Made by a program: the position numbers and the translations under genes
Shown here: positions 1-9,160 of the stretch, piece by piece
Layout of the letters: the number at the start of each line of letters is the position of its first letter
Numbering within the stretch: position 1 is the stretch's first letter
NCBI GenBank assembly: GCA_945787495.1
Contig: CALZIL010000002.1
Location: 1-37,085, forward strand
Direction of reading: 5' to 3'
Origin: an uncultured Afifella sp.
GTDB taxonomy: Bacteria; Pseudomonadota; Alphaproteobacteria; Rhizobiales; Afifellaceae
DNA: 37,085 nucleotides
The notes under the pieces: model-generated
What the model was told of the DNA's origin: nothing
Databases searched by the model: none
The model's input: the letters and a program-made list of their open reading frames with translations, nothing else

Positions 1-1577
1 TCCGTCCCGGCGACCGGCGTGACGCCCGTCGCCACCCGCTTGCCGTTGTCCACTGCGCTCTTGGAAATCACAAGATGCGCCCCGGCTCGCGCCGCGACCT
101 GCGGCGCATGGGTGACGGAAAGCACCTGCACGCGTTCCGCCAGCCGCGCCAGACGTTTGCCAATGGCCTCCGCCACAGCCCCGCCGGCGCCGGTGTCGAT
201 TTCGTCGAAGACCAGCGTCGGCGCCGAGCCGCGGTCGGCCAGCGCCACCTTGAGCGCCAGCAGGAAGCGCGACAGTTCACCGCCCGAGGCGACCTTCATC
301 AGCGGCCCGGCCGGCGAACCGGGATTGGTGCGTACATGAAAGGCGATCCGGTCAAAGCCGTCGGCGGAACCGGCCGCCTCGTCGACATCCTGAACGACGA
401 AAAAGGCGGCGGCATCGAGTTTTAGCGCCGGCAATTCGCCATTGACGTCAGCCTCCAGCGCGCGCGCCGCCGCCTGACGCCTGGCCGATAGGCCGCGCGC
501 CGCCTCGCGATAGCGCCCTTGCGTTTCCATGACAGCCTTTTCCAGCGTTGCCAGCCGCTCGCGCCCGGTTTCCAGATCGCCCAACCGCGCTGCAAATTCC
601 GCCGCCACCGCCGGCAAGCCGTCGACGTCGGTACGGTATTTTCGTGCCGCCGCGCGCAGGGTGAAAAGCCGCTCCTCGGCGGCCTCCAGCTCATGCGGAT
701 CGAAATTCGCCGTGCGCAGCGCCTCTTCCAGACCGAGCCGGGCTTCCTCCAGATGGTCCAGCGCGGCGCCAAGCCCGGCAACCACGCCCTCGACTAGCCC
801 CGGCGCCTCGGCCGCCTTGCGATCGAGACGCCTGAGCAGGCTGGAAAGCTCCGGCACTGGCGAGGCCGATCCGGCAATGATCTCATAGGCTTCACCCAGA
901 TCGCCGGCGATCTTTTCCGCCTGCATCAGCATTTGCCGCCGATCGGCCAGCCGCTGTTCCTCGCCCGGTTCCGGTGACAAGGCTTCCAGTTCGCCCACCG
1001 CCGCGTCGAGGAAGTCGCGTTCGCGTTCGGCTTCCGCGATCGAGTCTTTCAGCGCCGCCGCATCGTGTTCGGCGGCGCGCCAGGCGGCATGGAACCGGGC
1101 GACTTCGGCGGCATCGGGCTCAAGGCCGCCAAAGGCGTCGAGCAGCCGCCGGTGTTCGCCGGGATCGACCAGCGCGCGCTCATCATGCTGCCCGTGAATT
1201 TCCACCAGCGACGCGCCCGCCGCACGCAACAGAGCGACGCTCACCGGCTGGTCATTGAGGAAAGCGCGGGTCTTGCCGTCCGTGCTCTGGACCCGGCGCA
1301 AAATGACCGGGCCATCGGCATCAATGCCGTTTTCTGAAAGCAGCGCCCGCACGGGATGATTGGCCTCGGGCGCGAATTCGGCGATCACCTGGCCGCGCTC
1401 AGTGCCGGGCCGCACCAGCGCATTGTCGCCCCGGCCGCCCAAAGCGAGCGCCATGGCATCGAGCAGGATCGATTTGCCGGCGCCCGTTTCGCCGGTCAGC
1501 ACAGTCAGCCCGGCATCGAATTCGACGCCGAGCCGATCAATGAGAACGATGTCCTGAACGGTGAGATTCGCCAGCAT
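1..1577 (-). CDS. recN: DNA repair protein RecN, 3' end outside window
   Basis: RecN is an SMC-like ATPase that acts in recombinational repair of double-strand breaks in the cytoplasm. The frame is open from an ATG at 1575-1577 to the left edge and gives 525 codons. The N-terminus reads MLANLTVQDIVLIDRLGVEF, followed by a Walker A motif GETGAGKS at residues 29-36. A long arginine/glutamate/alanine-rich central part fits the coiled-coil arms. Near residue 450 are the ABC signature region (VASGGELSRFLLALK) and Walker B LVFDEIDTG, followed by VTHAPQVAARA. RecN is usually about 550 residues, so only a few dozen are missing. No strong Shine-Dalgarno sequence is visible before this ATG, which sits 15 bases after a long palindromic element separating it from bamD. 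The identification is secure. Expression through the repeat from bamD is inferred. Confidence 0.97.
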   Translation of the reverse strand, partial: MLANLTVQDIVLIDRLGVEFDAGLTVLTGETGAGKSILLDAMALALGGRGDNALVRPGTERGQVIAEFAPEANHPVRALLSENGIDADGPVILRRVQSTDGKTRAFLNDQPVSVALLRAAGASLVEIHGQHDERALVDPGEHRRLLDAFGGLEPDAAEVARFHAAWRAAEHDAAALKDSIAEAERERDFLDAAVGELEALSPEPGEEQRLADRRQMLMQAEKIAGDLGEAYEIIAGSASPVPELSSLLRRLDRKAAEAPGLVEGVVAGLGAALDHLEEARLGLEEALRTANFDPHELEAAEERLFTLRAAARKYRTDVDGLPAVAAEFAARLGDLETGRERLATLEKAVMETQGRYREAARGLSARRQAAARALEADVNGELPALKLDAAAFFVVQDVDEAAGSADGFDRIAFHVRTNPGSPAGPLMKVASGGELSRFLLALKVALADRGSAPTLVFDEIDTGAGGAVAEAIGKRLARLAERVQVLSVTHAPQVAARAGAHLVISKSAVDNGKRVATGVTPVAGT

Positions 1578-1591
1578 GACCGGCTGAGATT

Positions 1592-1754
1592 AGAGCCTTT
1601 TCCTACCAGGTGGGATCAATTCTGTTTCAAATTGGCGCGGCGATCCGGTCGTGAAACGATCGAAGTTCGATGTGGTGCATCGGGCGAGATCGGTTCGCGA
1701 TCGGGCGCCTGCCAATTTGAAACAGAATGGTTCCATCTGGTAGGAAAAGGCTCT
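1592..1754. repeat. Long imperfect inverted repeat between bamD and recN
   Basis: Left arm 1592-1635 (44 bases) and right arm 1712-1754 (43 bases) are inverted copies differing at only a few positions near the middle. Both begin, on their own strand, with AGAGCCTTTTCCTACCAG. They flank a 76-base centre that is itself rich in GATC and TCGA-like words. The element starts one base after the bamD stop codon and ends just before recN. The size and layout resemble the RIME and Bru-RS type intergenic mosaic repeats of Hyphomicrobiales, but family membership is not shown here. As RNA it would fold into a very long hairpin, without a U-tract, inside any bamD-recN transcript. Confidence 0.85.
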
Positions 1755-1755
1755 G

Positions 1756-2643
1756 TCAGGCCGCGCCACCCCCGCGAAAGGCCCGAGAGATCCATGACCC
1801 CCGATTTTCCCGCGGCTTCACTCCACCCTTGGTGAGCAGGGCATAGGAATCGGCATACCATTCGCTGTCGGGATAGTTGTGGCCGAGCATGGCCGCCGAC
1901 GTCTGGGCTTCCGGAACGATGCCGAGCGCCAGATAGGATTCCGTCAGCCGGTGCAGCGCCTCTTCGACATGGCGTGTCGTCTGCATGTTTTTGATGACGA
2001 ATTTGAAGCGGTTTATCGCGGCGAGATATTCCTTGCGCTCCTGATAATAGCGGCCGACCTGCATCTCCTTGCCGGCAATCTGGTCGCTCGCCACCTGGAT
2101 CTTGCGGCGGGCGTCCTCGGCATATTCCGATTCCGGATATTTCTGGATGACCTCGTTCATCGCAATAATTGCGAGACCTGCCGCCTTCTGGTCGCGCGTT
2201 ATGTCCGGGATCTGGCGGAAATGGGATTCACCGACCATGTATTGCGCGTAAGCCGCGTCATCGCTGGCCGGATACAAGGTCACATAGCGGCGGCCGTCAT
2301 TGATGACTTCGGGAAAATTGCCACGCTTGAAATTCAGGTAGGTCGACATGAGCAGCGAACGGCGGGCATATTCCGAATAGGGATGCTGCTCGTCGACTTC
2401 CTCGAACTTCTCCCGGGCTTTTTTTGCCTCGCCGGCATTGAGAAGCGCCAGACCCTGATTGTAGAGAAGGTCGGGCGGATCCGGCTCCACAAATGCGGTT
2501 GAATCGGTTTTGCCGCCGAATGCCGTGCAGCCGCCCAGGAATAGCGCCAGCGCCGACACAAGCATCGCGCCTGTCAAGCCGGGCCGTTTGGTATCGTGCC
2601 GCCGGGTGGCCGCTGCGTTTCTGATCGCTGCGTTTCTGGTCAT
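1756..2643 (-). CDS. bamD: Outer membrane assembly lipoprotein BamD
   Basis: BamD is the essential lipoprotein of the BAM complex, which inserts beta-barrel proteins into the outer membrane. It is anchored in the inner leaflet and faces the periplasm. The 295-residue product has a basic N-terminus, a hydrophobic stretch (MLVSALALFLGGC) and a lipobox LGGC with Cys39 as the predicted acylation site. TPR-like helices follow, including PPDLLYNQGLALLNAGEAKK, HPYSEYARRSLLMSTY and YPASDDAAYAQYMVGESHFRQ. The N-terminus before the signal is somewhat long, so a start further inside, such as Met27, is possible. The ATG at 2641-2643 is kept because it leaves positive charges before the hydrophobic core. 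The gene lies 193 bases downstream of lpxC and probably has its own promoter. Confidence 0.95.
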   Translation of the reverse strand: MTRNAAIRNAAATRRHDTKRPGLTGAMLVSALALFLGGCTAFGGKTDSTAFVEPDPPDLLYNQGLALLNAGEAKKAREKFEEVDEQHPYSEYARRSLLMSTYLNFKRGNFPEVINDGRRYVTLYPASDDAAYAQYMVGESHFRQIPDITRDQKAAGLAIIAMNEVIQKYPESEYAEDARRKIQVASDQIAGKEMQVGRYYQERKEYLAAINRFKFVIKNMQTTRHVEEALHRLTESYLALGIVPEAQTSAAMLGHNYPDSEWYADSYALLTKGGVKPRENRGSWISRAFRGGGAA

Positions 2644-2674
2644 GTTGTCGAATGCTCGAATTTCGTCTCAGCGC

Positions 2675-2702
2675 GCAATATGCGGTTCTTGACCGCAGTC
2701 AA
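2675..2702 (-). promoter_or_regulatory. Candidate bamD promoter with overlapping palindrome
   Basis: On the minus strand TTGACT (2702-2697) and TATTGC (2680-2675) are separated by 16 bases, a sigma70-like arrangement 32 bases upstream of the bamD start. The spacer is almost filled by a perfect inverted repeat, TGCGGT-N5-ACCGCA at 2681-2697, which could be an operator. The -10 match is poor, and no regulator can be named. Confidence 0.3.
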
Positions 2703-2836
2703 TAACCGACTGGCCGCATCAGTCCAAGAACCTTCTTCACATCGCAATTGACGCTGTGAGCCCGGTGCGGCTTCGCGACCGGTGTTGAGCACGCAAAAAC
2801 GGCTGTCCTGTGGCCGGCCCGGCAAGAAAGTTTCCG

Positions 2837-3829
2837 TCAGGAAATATCCGGTGCGAAAGCCGGCGCCGGAATACCCGGCAGAGCCTCGCCGCGTGCTTCG
2901 CCTCTTGATTCACCGAGGATTTTCCGACCCGCCTTGCGAGCGCCGGAAGCCGGCGCCGTGACCATTTCATAGGCATCTTTGCGCGACAGCAGCGTGCCAA
3001 GCGCATCTGCGTTGAGCTTGTGGCCGCCCTTGTAGGACCTGTAGGTGCCGATGACCGGCGCGCCGGCAAGCGCGAGATCGCCGATCACGTCGAGAACCTT
3101 GTGGCGGACAAACTCATCCTCCCAGCGCAGGCCCTCCGGATTGATGACGGCGTCCCCACCGATCACGATGGAATTTTCAAGCGATGAGCCGAGCGCCAGC
3201 CCGGCCTCCCAGAGCCGCTCCACGTCATGCATGTGGCCAAATGTGCGGGCCCGGGCGATATCGTGCCGAAAGCTGTGGGCGGTGAGGTCGACGGCCAGCA
3301 CCTGTCGCCCGATCACGCCGCAGTCATAGTCGATCTCGATCTCAAGCCGCCGCCCGTCATGGGGGCGGAATTCGGCAAAAGCATCGCCCATTTCCACGCG
3401 CACCGGCTCGACCACCTTGATGAACCGCCGGCGGGCCGATTGCACCATCAGCCCGGCGCTGTCGATGGCTTCGACAAAGGCCGCCGCGCTGCCGTCCATG
3501 ACCGGCACTTCCGGCCCGTCGATCTCCACAAGGGCATTGTCGATGCCGAGCGCGGAGAGCGATGCGAGAAGATGCTCCACCGTCGCCACGTAAACGCCGT
3601 TCGGATCGCCCAGAACCGTGCAACGCCGGGTCAAGGAAACCGCTGAGTGAACCGCGGCAATGTCAACGCCGCTGCCGCCCGCCGCATCCGTCCGCGAAAA
3701 CCGTATACCGGCATCCGCGTCGGCCGGGCCGATGACCATTGTCACCGGCTTGCCACTGTGCACGCCAATTCCCGACAAGGTGACGCTCTCGCGCAACGTC
3801 TTTTGAGCGCCATCGATCGGTAAACTCAT
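2837..3829 (-). CDS. lpxC: UDP-3-O-acyl-N-acetylglucosamine deacetylase LpxC
   Basis: LpxC is the zinc-dependent deacetylase that performs the committed step of lipid A synthesis in the cytoplasm. The 330-residue product has the expected metal and catalytic residues: Glu85-His86 in VEHLLASLSALG, His243 and Asp247 in HKVLDVIGDL, and His270 in GGHKLN. The start at 3829 (MSLPIDGAQKTLRES) gives the usual family length and is preceded by AGGGG at suitable spacing. The frame stays open for 23 more codons upstream to 3898, but that extension has no family resemblance. The last 30 or so residues are a Gly/Ala/Pro-rich tail. The ftsZ terminator lies upstream, so lpxC should have its own promoter in the 143 bases between 3830 and 3972, where no clear -35/-10 pair was found. 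Confidence 0.97.
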   Translation of the reverse strand: MSLPIDGAQKTLRESVTLSGIGVHSGKPVTMVIGPADADAGIRFSRTDAAGGSGVDIAAVHSAVSLTRRCTVLGDPNGVYVATVEHLLASLSALGIDNALVEIDGPEVPVMDGSAAAFVEAIDSAGLMVQSARRRFIKVVEPVRVEMGDAFAEFRPHDGRRLEIEIDYDCGVIGRQVLAVDLTAHSFRHDIARARTFGHMHDVERLWEAGLALGSSLENSIVIGGDAVINPEGLRWEDEFVRHKVLDVIGDLALAGAPVIGTYRSYKGGHKLNADALGTLLSRKDAYEMVTAPASGARKAGRKILGESRGEARGEALPGIPAPAFAPDIS

Positions 3830-3972
3830 GAAAAATTCGCCCCTGAACACCCGCGTCGATTCGAAAACTACCCGGCCTTCGACCGGATCACCAATCAAGG
3901 TTTCTTACCGTTTGTTACCAAAACGACACATTTGGGCGAAGGAGCAAAATTCAATCAACTCAACACATTGCA

Positions 3973-4009
3973 CAAAAATGGTCCCGGCGTGATTGAACAC
4001 GCCGGGACC
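3973..4009 (-). terminator. Intrinsic terminator after ftsZ
   Basis: On the minus strand a perfect 12-bp stem GGTCCCGGCGTG / CACGCCGGGACC (plus 3980-3991 and 3998-4009) with a 6-base loop is followed by ATTTTTG. It starts 25 bases after the ftsZ stop codon. This is a textbook rho-independent terminator and marks the end of the dcw operon, separating it from lpxC. Confidence 0.93.
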
Positions 4010-4033
4010 CCGGTGTCGCAGTATTGTCTGACG

Positions 4034-5776
4034 TCAGTTCGATTGCCGCCGCAGGAACGCCGGAATCTCCAATTCGTCCTCGTCGTGTACCGGCTCGGCG
4101 GCCGGCAAGCGGCCTTGCCGATCGAGCCCGCCTGCTGCGCCGGTCGCCTCGCCCATGCGCCGCGGCTGCGGCTGTTTGGCGAATTCCGACGCCGACTGCA
4201 AAACTGGCTGCGGGCCTTGCCGGGCGGCCGGACGGTGATCGTCCTGAGCGTGATCCGAACCGCCGTTGTCCACCAGATCTGCCTCGCCCTCGCGCCTGGA
4301 CAGTCCATGCGTCAGGCGCGCAAGCAGACCGCGCGGGCGCCCGTCTTCATGCGCCTCGGCATGGGCTCCCGACGCCGAACCATGCAGTTGCCGCTGGGCG
4401 ATTGCCGGAAAATCCTCGACCCGCGGCATGCGCGCCTGGACAGACGTCGGGCGTTCGGCCGCTGCCGGAATGAACGGTTGCGCCTGATGCGTTTCCGGCT
4501 CGACCTGCCTGGCGAGATCAAGATCATCCTCCGGCTCGCGCTCCTTGATCAGCGAGGGATCAGGGCGGAAGGGGCCGATCCTGACCGAGGGATCAGCCGC
4601 GGCGCGGCGCATCTGCGGCTGGCTCGCGGAGGCCCGCATTTGCGGGATACCCAGTTCCTCCTCCATTGCTTCCACGCCGGCGGCCGGCATCCCGGTCCGG
4701 GCGTCGGCTGCGGCCTGGGCAGCCGGCTGCATCTGCGGCTGCGAGACGGTCTTCAGCCGGCGGGTCAGCTCGGCCATGCGCTCTTCGGCCGGCGCAGCTT
4801 CCTCGCTTACCACGTTGTCGATACCGGTCGCCACGACGGAAACGCGGATGATGCCTTCAAGGCTTTCGTCGAACGTCGCGCCGAAGATGATATTGGCGTC
4901 TTCCTCGACTTCCTCGCGCACCCGGCTGGCCGCCTCGTCGACCTCAAACAGCGTCATGTCGCGGCCACCGGTAACCGAAATCAGCAGGCCCTGCGCACCC
5001 TGCATGCGCACATCATCGAGCAGCGGATTGGAGATCGCCTTCTCCGCCGCTTCCACGGCGCGTTTATCGCCGGAAGACTCGCCGGTGCCCATCATCGCCT
5101 TGCCCATTTCGCGCATGACGGATCGCACATCGGCAAAATCAAGATTGATGAGGCCGTCCTTGACCATCAGGTCGGTGATGCAGGCGACGCCGGAATAAAG
5201 CACCTCGTCGGCCATGGCGAAGGCATCGGCGAAGGTGGTCTTTTCATTGGCGATCCGGAACAGGTTCTGATTGGGAATGACGATCAGCGTATCGACATTC
5301 TGCTGCAGTTCCTCAATGCCGTCGGCAGCGATGCGCATCCGCCGTTGTCCCTCGAACTGGAACGGCTTTGTGACAACACCGATGGTCAGGATACCGGCAT
5401 CGCGGGCGGCCCGCGCCACGACCGGCGCCGCGCCGGTGCCGGTGCCGCCGCCCATGCCGGCAGTGATGAAGACCATATGCGCGCCGGCAATGTGGTCGTT
5501 GATCTCGTCGAACGTCTCCTCGGCCGCCGCCCGGCCGATTTCAGGTTGCGACCCCGCGCCCAGGCCTTCCGTCACAGCCACGCCCATCTGGATAAGCCGT
5601 TCGGCCTTCGACATGCTCAGTGCCTGCGCGTCGGTATTGGCGACCACGAATTCGACGCCCTGCAGGCCGGCCTCGATCATGTTGTTGACCGCGTTGCAGC
5701 CGCCGCCGCCGACGCCGAAGACGGTGATCCTCGGCTTCAGTTCAGTGATATTTGGCGTTTGCAGATTAATGCTCAT
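4034..5776 (-). CDS. ftsZ: Cell division GTPase FtsZ
   Basis: FtsZ is the tubulin-like GTPase that forms the division ring at midcell. The 580-residue product has the GTP-binding tubulin signature GGGTGTG at 109-115 and a T7-loop-type segment NLDFADVR. A long Pro/Gln/Arg-rich linker runs from about residue 320 to 560, and the C-terminal peptide [12 protein letters not shown] is the usual docking site for FtsA. The length and long linker are typical of the larger FtsZ of Hyphomicrobiales. The ATG at 5774-5776 is chosen because it has GAGAGGA at good spacing and begins [20 protein letters not shown]. The open frame continues 31 codons upstream but overlaps ftsA. In the first nucleotide loop the usual GGGGGNAV reads GGGGCNAV, a conservative variant. 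The gene lies 71 bases after ftsA and is closed by the terminator at 3973-4009. Confidence 0.98.
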   Translation of the reverse strand: MSINLQTPNITELKPRITVFGVGGGGCNAVNNMIEAGLQGVEFVVANTDAQALSMSKAERLIQMGVAVTEGLGAGSQPEIGRAAAEETFDEINDHIAGAHMVFITAGMGGGTGTGAAPVVARAARDAGILTIGVVTKPFQFEGQRRMRIAADGIEELQQNVDTLIVIPNQNLFRIANEKTTFADAFAMADEVLYSGVACITDLMVKDGLINLDFADVRSVMREMGKAMMGTGESSGDKRAVEAAEKAISNPLLDDVRMQGAQGLLISVTGGRDMTLFEVDEAASRVREEVEEDANIIFGATFDESLEGIIRVSVVATGIDNVVSEEAAPAEERMAELTRRLKTVSQPQMQPAAQAAADARTGMPAAGVEAMEEELGIPQMRASASQPQMRRAAADPSVRIGPFRPDPSLIKEREPEDDLDLARQVEPETHQAQPFIPAAAERPTSVQARMPRVEDFPAIAQRQLHGSASGAHAEAHEDGRPRGLLARLTHGLSRREGEADLVDNGGSDHAQDDHRPAARQGPQPVLQSASEFAKQPQPRRMGEATGAAGGLDRQGRLPAAEPVHDEDELEIPAFLRRQSN

Positions 5777-5847
5777 TTTATGTCCTCTCGCCGCATTTCC
5801 GGCAGTTCGCGGATTTGCGCCTGCCCTGGTCCTCGCATCTTGCGTCT

Positions 5848-7179
5848 TCAAAAACTGTCCTTGATCCACCGCCCCATGCGAGCGATGTACCCATCCGTAC
5901 CGGTCATTTGCAGACGCGCGGGAGAGCGCGCCTGAAACTGTTCGATCCGCGCGACCTGCGGATAGATGATCAACCCGACCGCCGCCGCGAAGGCCGCCCC
6001 CTTGGCCGCCTCCGGCAGTCCGGCAATGCCGAGCGGGCGTCCGAGCCGCACATTTCGGCCAAGAATGCGCCGCGCCGTTTCGCCAAGACCGGTCAGCTGG
6101 CTGGCGCCGCCGGTCAACACGACCCGTTTGCCGACTTCATTGGCAAAGCCGGAGCGGGCGATCATGTCGCGCACCATTTCCAGCGTTTCCTCGATCCGCG
6201 GCCGGATGATCCGGGTCAGCGCGGCGCGCGGCACGCTATTGGGGATGTCGCGCTCGTCGTCGCCGACCGGCGGGATCGTCAAGATGTCCTTGTCATCTGA
6301 GATCGAGGGCAGCGCCGAACCGTGCCGGGTCTTGATCCGCTCCGCATCGGCCAGCCGCGTCGACAGTCCACGAGCAATGTCAAGCGTCACGTGGTGGCCG
6401 CCAATGGCGATCGCGTTGGCATGGACGAACTGCCCGTCATGGAAGATCGAAAGTGATGTCGTACCGCCGCCCAGATCGACACAGGCGACGCCCAGTTCCG
6501 CCTCGTCATCGACAAGCGCCGCCAGCCCGGCCGCATAGGGCGTGGCAACCACCGTCTCCACTTCCAGATGGCAGCGATTGACCGCCAGTTCCAGATTGCA
6601 TAGCAGCGCCTCGTCGGCGGTAAGGGTGTGCATGTCGACGCCGAGACTCGAACCGACCATTCCGGACGGATCGGCAACGCCGCGATGGCCGTCCAGCGAA
6701 TAGCCGATCGGCAGCGAGTGAACGATCACCCGGCCGTCGCTGACGGACTGCGCGCCGCCACTGGCCAGCACCCGCTGGATATCGGACTGCACCACCATCT
6801 CGCCGGCGAGATCGACGCCGGCGGAAAAGGTTTCAGAGCACAACCGGCCGCAGGTGACGTTGACGATCAGGCTGCCGATGGTGACCTCCGCCATGCGCTC
6901 GGCCGCATCGACGGCGAGCCGGATCGCCTGTTCCGCTTCCACCAGATCGACGACGACGCCGGACTTGATGCCGCGCGAACGGGTCGAACCGAAGCCGAGC
7001 ACCTCCACGGAATGGGTGCGCCGGCGCAGCGCCTCACCCTCGCGCGGCCGCGAGCGGGCGATCAGGCAGGCGATCTTCGTCGACCCGATGTCGAGAACGG
7101 AGATGATGGTCGGCCGGCGGCCGGAAAGCGGCTTGATCCGCGAGACGCCAGCCAGATCGCGTGGACTGAAGCCCGTCAT
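5848..7179 (-). CDS. ftsA: Cell division actin-like protein FtsA
   Basis: FtsA is an actin-family ATPase that anchors FtsZ to the inner membrane and recruits later division proteins. The 443-residue product has the phosphate-1 motif [15 protein letters not shown] near residues 27-41, the phosphate-2 motif [15 protein letters not shown] in the middle, and the adenosine-type motif [13 protein letters not shown]. It ends in an amphipathic helix, [15 protein letters not shown], the expected membrane-targeting sequence. The region between the first two motifs ([20 protein letters not shown]) is the 1A to 1C transition typical of FtsA rather than MreB. Its ATG overlaps the ftsQ stop by 4 bases (7176-7179), so the two are probably translationally coupled. 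Confidence 0.97.
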   Translation of the reverse strand: MTGFSPRDLAGVSRIKPLSGRRPTIISVLDIGSTKIACLIARSRPREGEALRRRTHSVEVLGFGSTRSRGIKSGVVVDLVEAEQAIRLAVDAAERMAEVTIGSLIVNVTCGRLCSETFSAGVDLAGEMVVQSDIQRVLASGGAQSVSDGRVIVHSLPIGYSLDGHRGVADPSGMVGSSLGVDMHTLTADEALLCNLELAVNRCHLEVETVVATPYAAGLAALVDDEAELGVACVDLGGGTTSLSIFHDGQFVHANAIAIGGHHVTLDIARGLSTRLADAERIKTRHGSALPSISDDKDILTIPPVGDDERDIPNSVPRAALTRIIRPRIEETLEMVRDMIARSGFANEVGKRVVLTGGASQLTGLGETARRILGRNVRLGRPLGIAGLPEAAKGAAFAAAVGLIIYPQVARIEQFQARSPARLQMTGTDGYIARMGRWIKDSF

Positions 7180-8072
7180 GTCCGCGCTCCAAGCCTGGCA
7201 TGCGGCATCGGTACGGCCGTCGGTGTTTCGCGGTCCGGTTCCGCATCTGGCGCGGGTTGCACTGTGACACGGTCTTCAAGGCGGAGATCGACGATGCTGA
7301 CGGCGCGCGACAACAGCTCCTCGTTATCGTCGAGCGTGACCAGTTCGGCCACCGCCGCGAACGGATTGCTTTCCGGCAGCTTGACCGTGATGCCGTTGTC
7401 CAGAATCAGGTTCCAGCGCCGCTCGGCGACAAGAACGGCGGCACGCAGGCGGCCGGCAATGCTGGCAAAAGCGGCAAGATTGTGCAGGAAATCGGTGGCG
7501 CGCTCATTGGCGCCGGCACCGACGAGCAGCGGCAGGTTTGAAAAGCGCGGATCGTCAAAGGCGACGATCACCCCGCCGTCCCGGTCGATGACGGCGACGG
7601 CGTCCTCGTGCTGCCACAGCGCGAACGGCAGCTTTTCCGTCAGCGTCACCGCCAGAATACCCGGATAGGCCTTGCGCACCGTGACGTCGGAAACCCACGG
7701 CAGTTGTGAAATCCGCAGCCGCGCTGCATGGGCATCAAAGCCGGGCAAGGACGCCCCGGGATCGAGTTCGAGCTTTTCCAGAACCGCAAATTGCGTCGTT
7801 TCGGCATTGCCGGTGACGGTCACGGTCTCAATGCCCAGTCCGATCGCCGACAGCGCCGCATCGGCGAGCCGTGCCACATGGCCGCCGGCGACCAGGCCAT
7901 AGACGACTGCCGCGCCGAGAAAACCGGCAGCGGCGAAATGGCCCGACCGGCCACCGTGCGTGAATTCGATCTTTTCGGCAAGCCGCCTCACGCGGCGCGG
8001 GATCAGGGGCCGCGACATGGCGGCAAGACGCGACATTCCGTTGCGAAGGCCACGTGGCCTTGCCCCGGTCAT
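7176..8072 (-). CDS. ftsQ: Cell division protein FtsQ
   Basis: FtsQ is the bitopic inner membrane protein of the FtsQLB complex, which signals septal wall synthesis. The 298-residue product has a basic cytoplasmic N-terminus, one membrane segment (HFAAAGFLGAAVVYGLVAGG), then a POTRA domain starting IETVTVTGNAETTQFAVLEKL with the characteristic ISQLPWVSDVTVRKAYPG, and a beta domain ending in a Pro/Ala-rich tail. The start is taken as ATG at 8070-8072, preceded by GGAG and lying 15 bases after the ddl stop. The frame is open further upstream to a TTG at 8120, but that would overlap ddl by 34 bases. A later ATG at 8036 also remains possible. The stop overlaps the ftsA start. Confidence 0.93.
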   Translation of the reverse strand: MTGARPRGLRNGMSRLAAMSRPLIPRRVRRLAEKIEFTHGGRSGHFAAAGFLGAAVVYGLVAGGHVARLADAALSAIGLGIETVTVTGNAETTQFAVLEKLELDPGASLPGFDAHAARLRISQLPWVSDVTVRKAYPGILAVTLTEKLPFALWQHEDAVAVIDRDGGVIVAFDDPRFSNLPLLVGAGANERATDFLHNLAAFASIAGRLRAAVLVAERRWNLILDNGITVKLPESNPFAAVAELVTLDDNEELLSRAVSIVDLRLEDRVTVQPAPDAEPDRETPTAVPMPHARLGART

Positions 8073-8086
8073 CCGCCCCACTCCGC

Positions 8087-9016
8087 CTAGCGTCGGCACG
8101 ATGCGTCCTCCACCATCCAAGTCACCAGTTCCGTAAAGCTGCGGCCGGCATGAGCCGCCAGTTCCGGAACCAGCGATGTGCGCGTCATGCCAGGCTGCGT
8201 ATTGACCTCCAGCCAGACGAGTTCACCGGTATTTTTCTCGTCAAACCGGAAGTCGGACCGCGACACGCCGCGGCAGCCGATGGCCCGATGCGCTTCAAGA
8301 GCGAGGGTGCGAACGTTTTGGTAAATAAATGGTTTAATTTGTGCCGGAAGGACGTGTTTGGAGCCACCTTCCAGGTACTTTGCGTCATAATCGTAGAAGG
8401 CGGTTCCCACCGGCACGATTTCCGTCACCGCCAGCGCCTCTTCCTCGCCCGGCGCCCCCATCACGGCGCAGGTCAGTTCACGGCCGGCGATAAAGCGCTC
8501 GACCATGACGTCCTCGCCAAACGCCCAGTCTTCGCGCAGCAGCGATTGCGGCGGATGGCTCTGGCCCTCATCGACGATCAGGACGCCGAATGACGATCCT
8601 TCCGCGATCGGCTTGATCACGTAAGGCGGCGGCAGAATGTGGTCCTTGGCCGCCTGCCGGCGCGTAACGATTCGGTGTTCTGCGACCGCAACGCCTTTTG
8701 CCGCTGCGACAGATTTGGCCTTGTCTTTGTTCATCGCCAGCGCCGAGGCGAGGACGCCGGAATGGGTATAGGGGATATCGAGAATTTCCAGCACACCCTG
8801 AATGGTGCCGTCTTCGCCGTACGGCCCGTGCAGAGCGTTGAATGCGACGTCCGGCTTCAGGTCGACAAGCACCTGCGCGATGTCACGTTTCACATCGACA
8901 CGCGTGACATCGTAGCCGGCGGCCTCCAGGCCGTCGGCGCAGGCTGCGCCTGAATCAAGGCTGACCGGCCTTTCGGCCGACCATCCGCCCATCAATACCG
9001 CGACATGCTTGGCCAC
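8087..9016 (-). CDS. ddl: D-alanine--D-alanine ligase
   Basis: This ATP-grasp enzyme joins two D-alanines into the dipeptide that MurF adds to the cell wall precursor. Visible family features are [18 protein letters not shown] at the N-terminus, [50 protein letters not shown] and the C-terminal Mg/ATP motif [19 protein letters not shown]. The start chosen is GTG at 9014-9016 with GGAG five bases upstream. It gives 309 residues, the normal Ddl length, and a start matching relatives. An ATG at 9059-9061 would add 15 residues ([15 protein letters not shown]) but has no ribosome site. The gene follows murB after a gap of about 100-145 bases, so ddl-ftsQ-ftsA-ftsZ may have an internal promoter. 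Confidence 0.95.
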   Translation of the reverse strand: MAKHVAVLMGGWSAERPVSLDSGAACADGLEAAGYDVTRVDVKRDIAQVLVDLKPDVAFNALHGPYGEDGTIQGVLEILDIPYTHSGVLASALAMNKDKAKSVAAAKGVAVAEHRIVTRRQAAKDHILPPPYVIKPIAEGSSFGVLIVDEGQSHPPQSLLREDWAFGEDVMVERFIAGRELTCAVMGAPGEEEALAVTEIVPVGTAFYDYDAKYLEGGSKHVLPAQIKPFIYQNVRTLALEAHRAIGCRGVSRSDFRFDEKNTGELVWLEVNTQPGMTRTSLVPELAAHAGRSFTELVTWMVEDASCRR

Positions 9017-9116
9017 GTCCTCTCCAAAGCCCCCAGCCCGGATTCGCCCCAGCCCCCGCATTGGCGAATCACATGAACTTCACGCCTCAAAGTGGACGTC
9101 CAGATGGTAATGAAAC

Positions 9117-9133
9117 GTTAACTTTGATTAACC
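9117..9133. promoter_or_regulatory. TTAAC direct repeat, possible CtrA-type site
   Basis: Two TTAAC words start 10 bases apart (9118-9122 and 9128-9132; whole site GTTAACTTTGATTAACC) in the murB-ddl gap. CtrA, the alphaproteobacterial cell cycle regulator, recognises paired TTAA half-sites, normally separated by 7 bases. Here the gap is 6, so the match is inexact. The position upstream of ddl-ftsQAZ is where such control would make sense. Confidence 0.22.
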
Positions 9134-9160
9134 GCTGGAAGCTGAATCTGAATCGCGATA

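Noticed and set aside
3932-5935. Open frame of 667 codons on the plus strand
   Set aside because: It lies antisense to ftsZ, has an Arg/His/Gly-rich composition without domains, and is a by-product of GC-rich codon use on the other strand.
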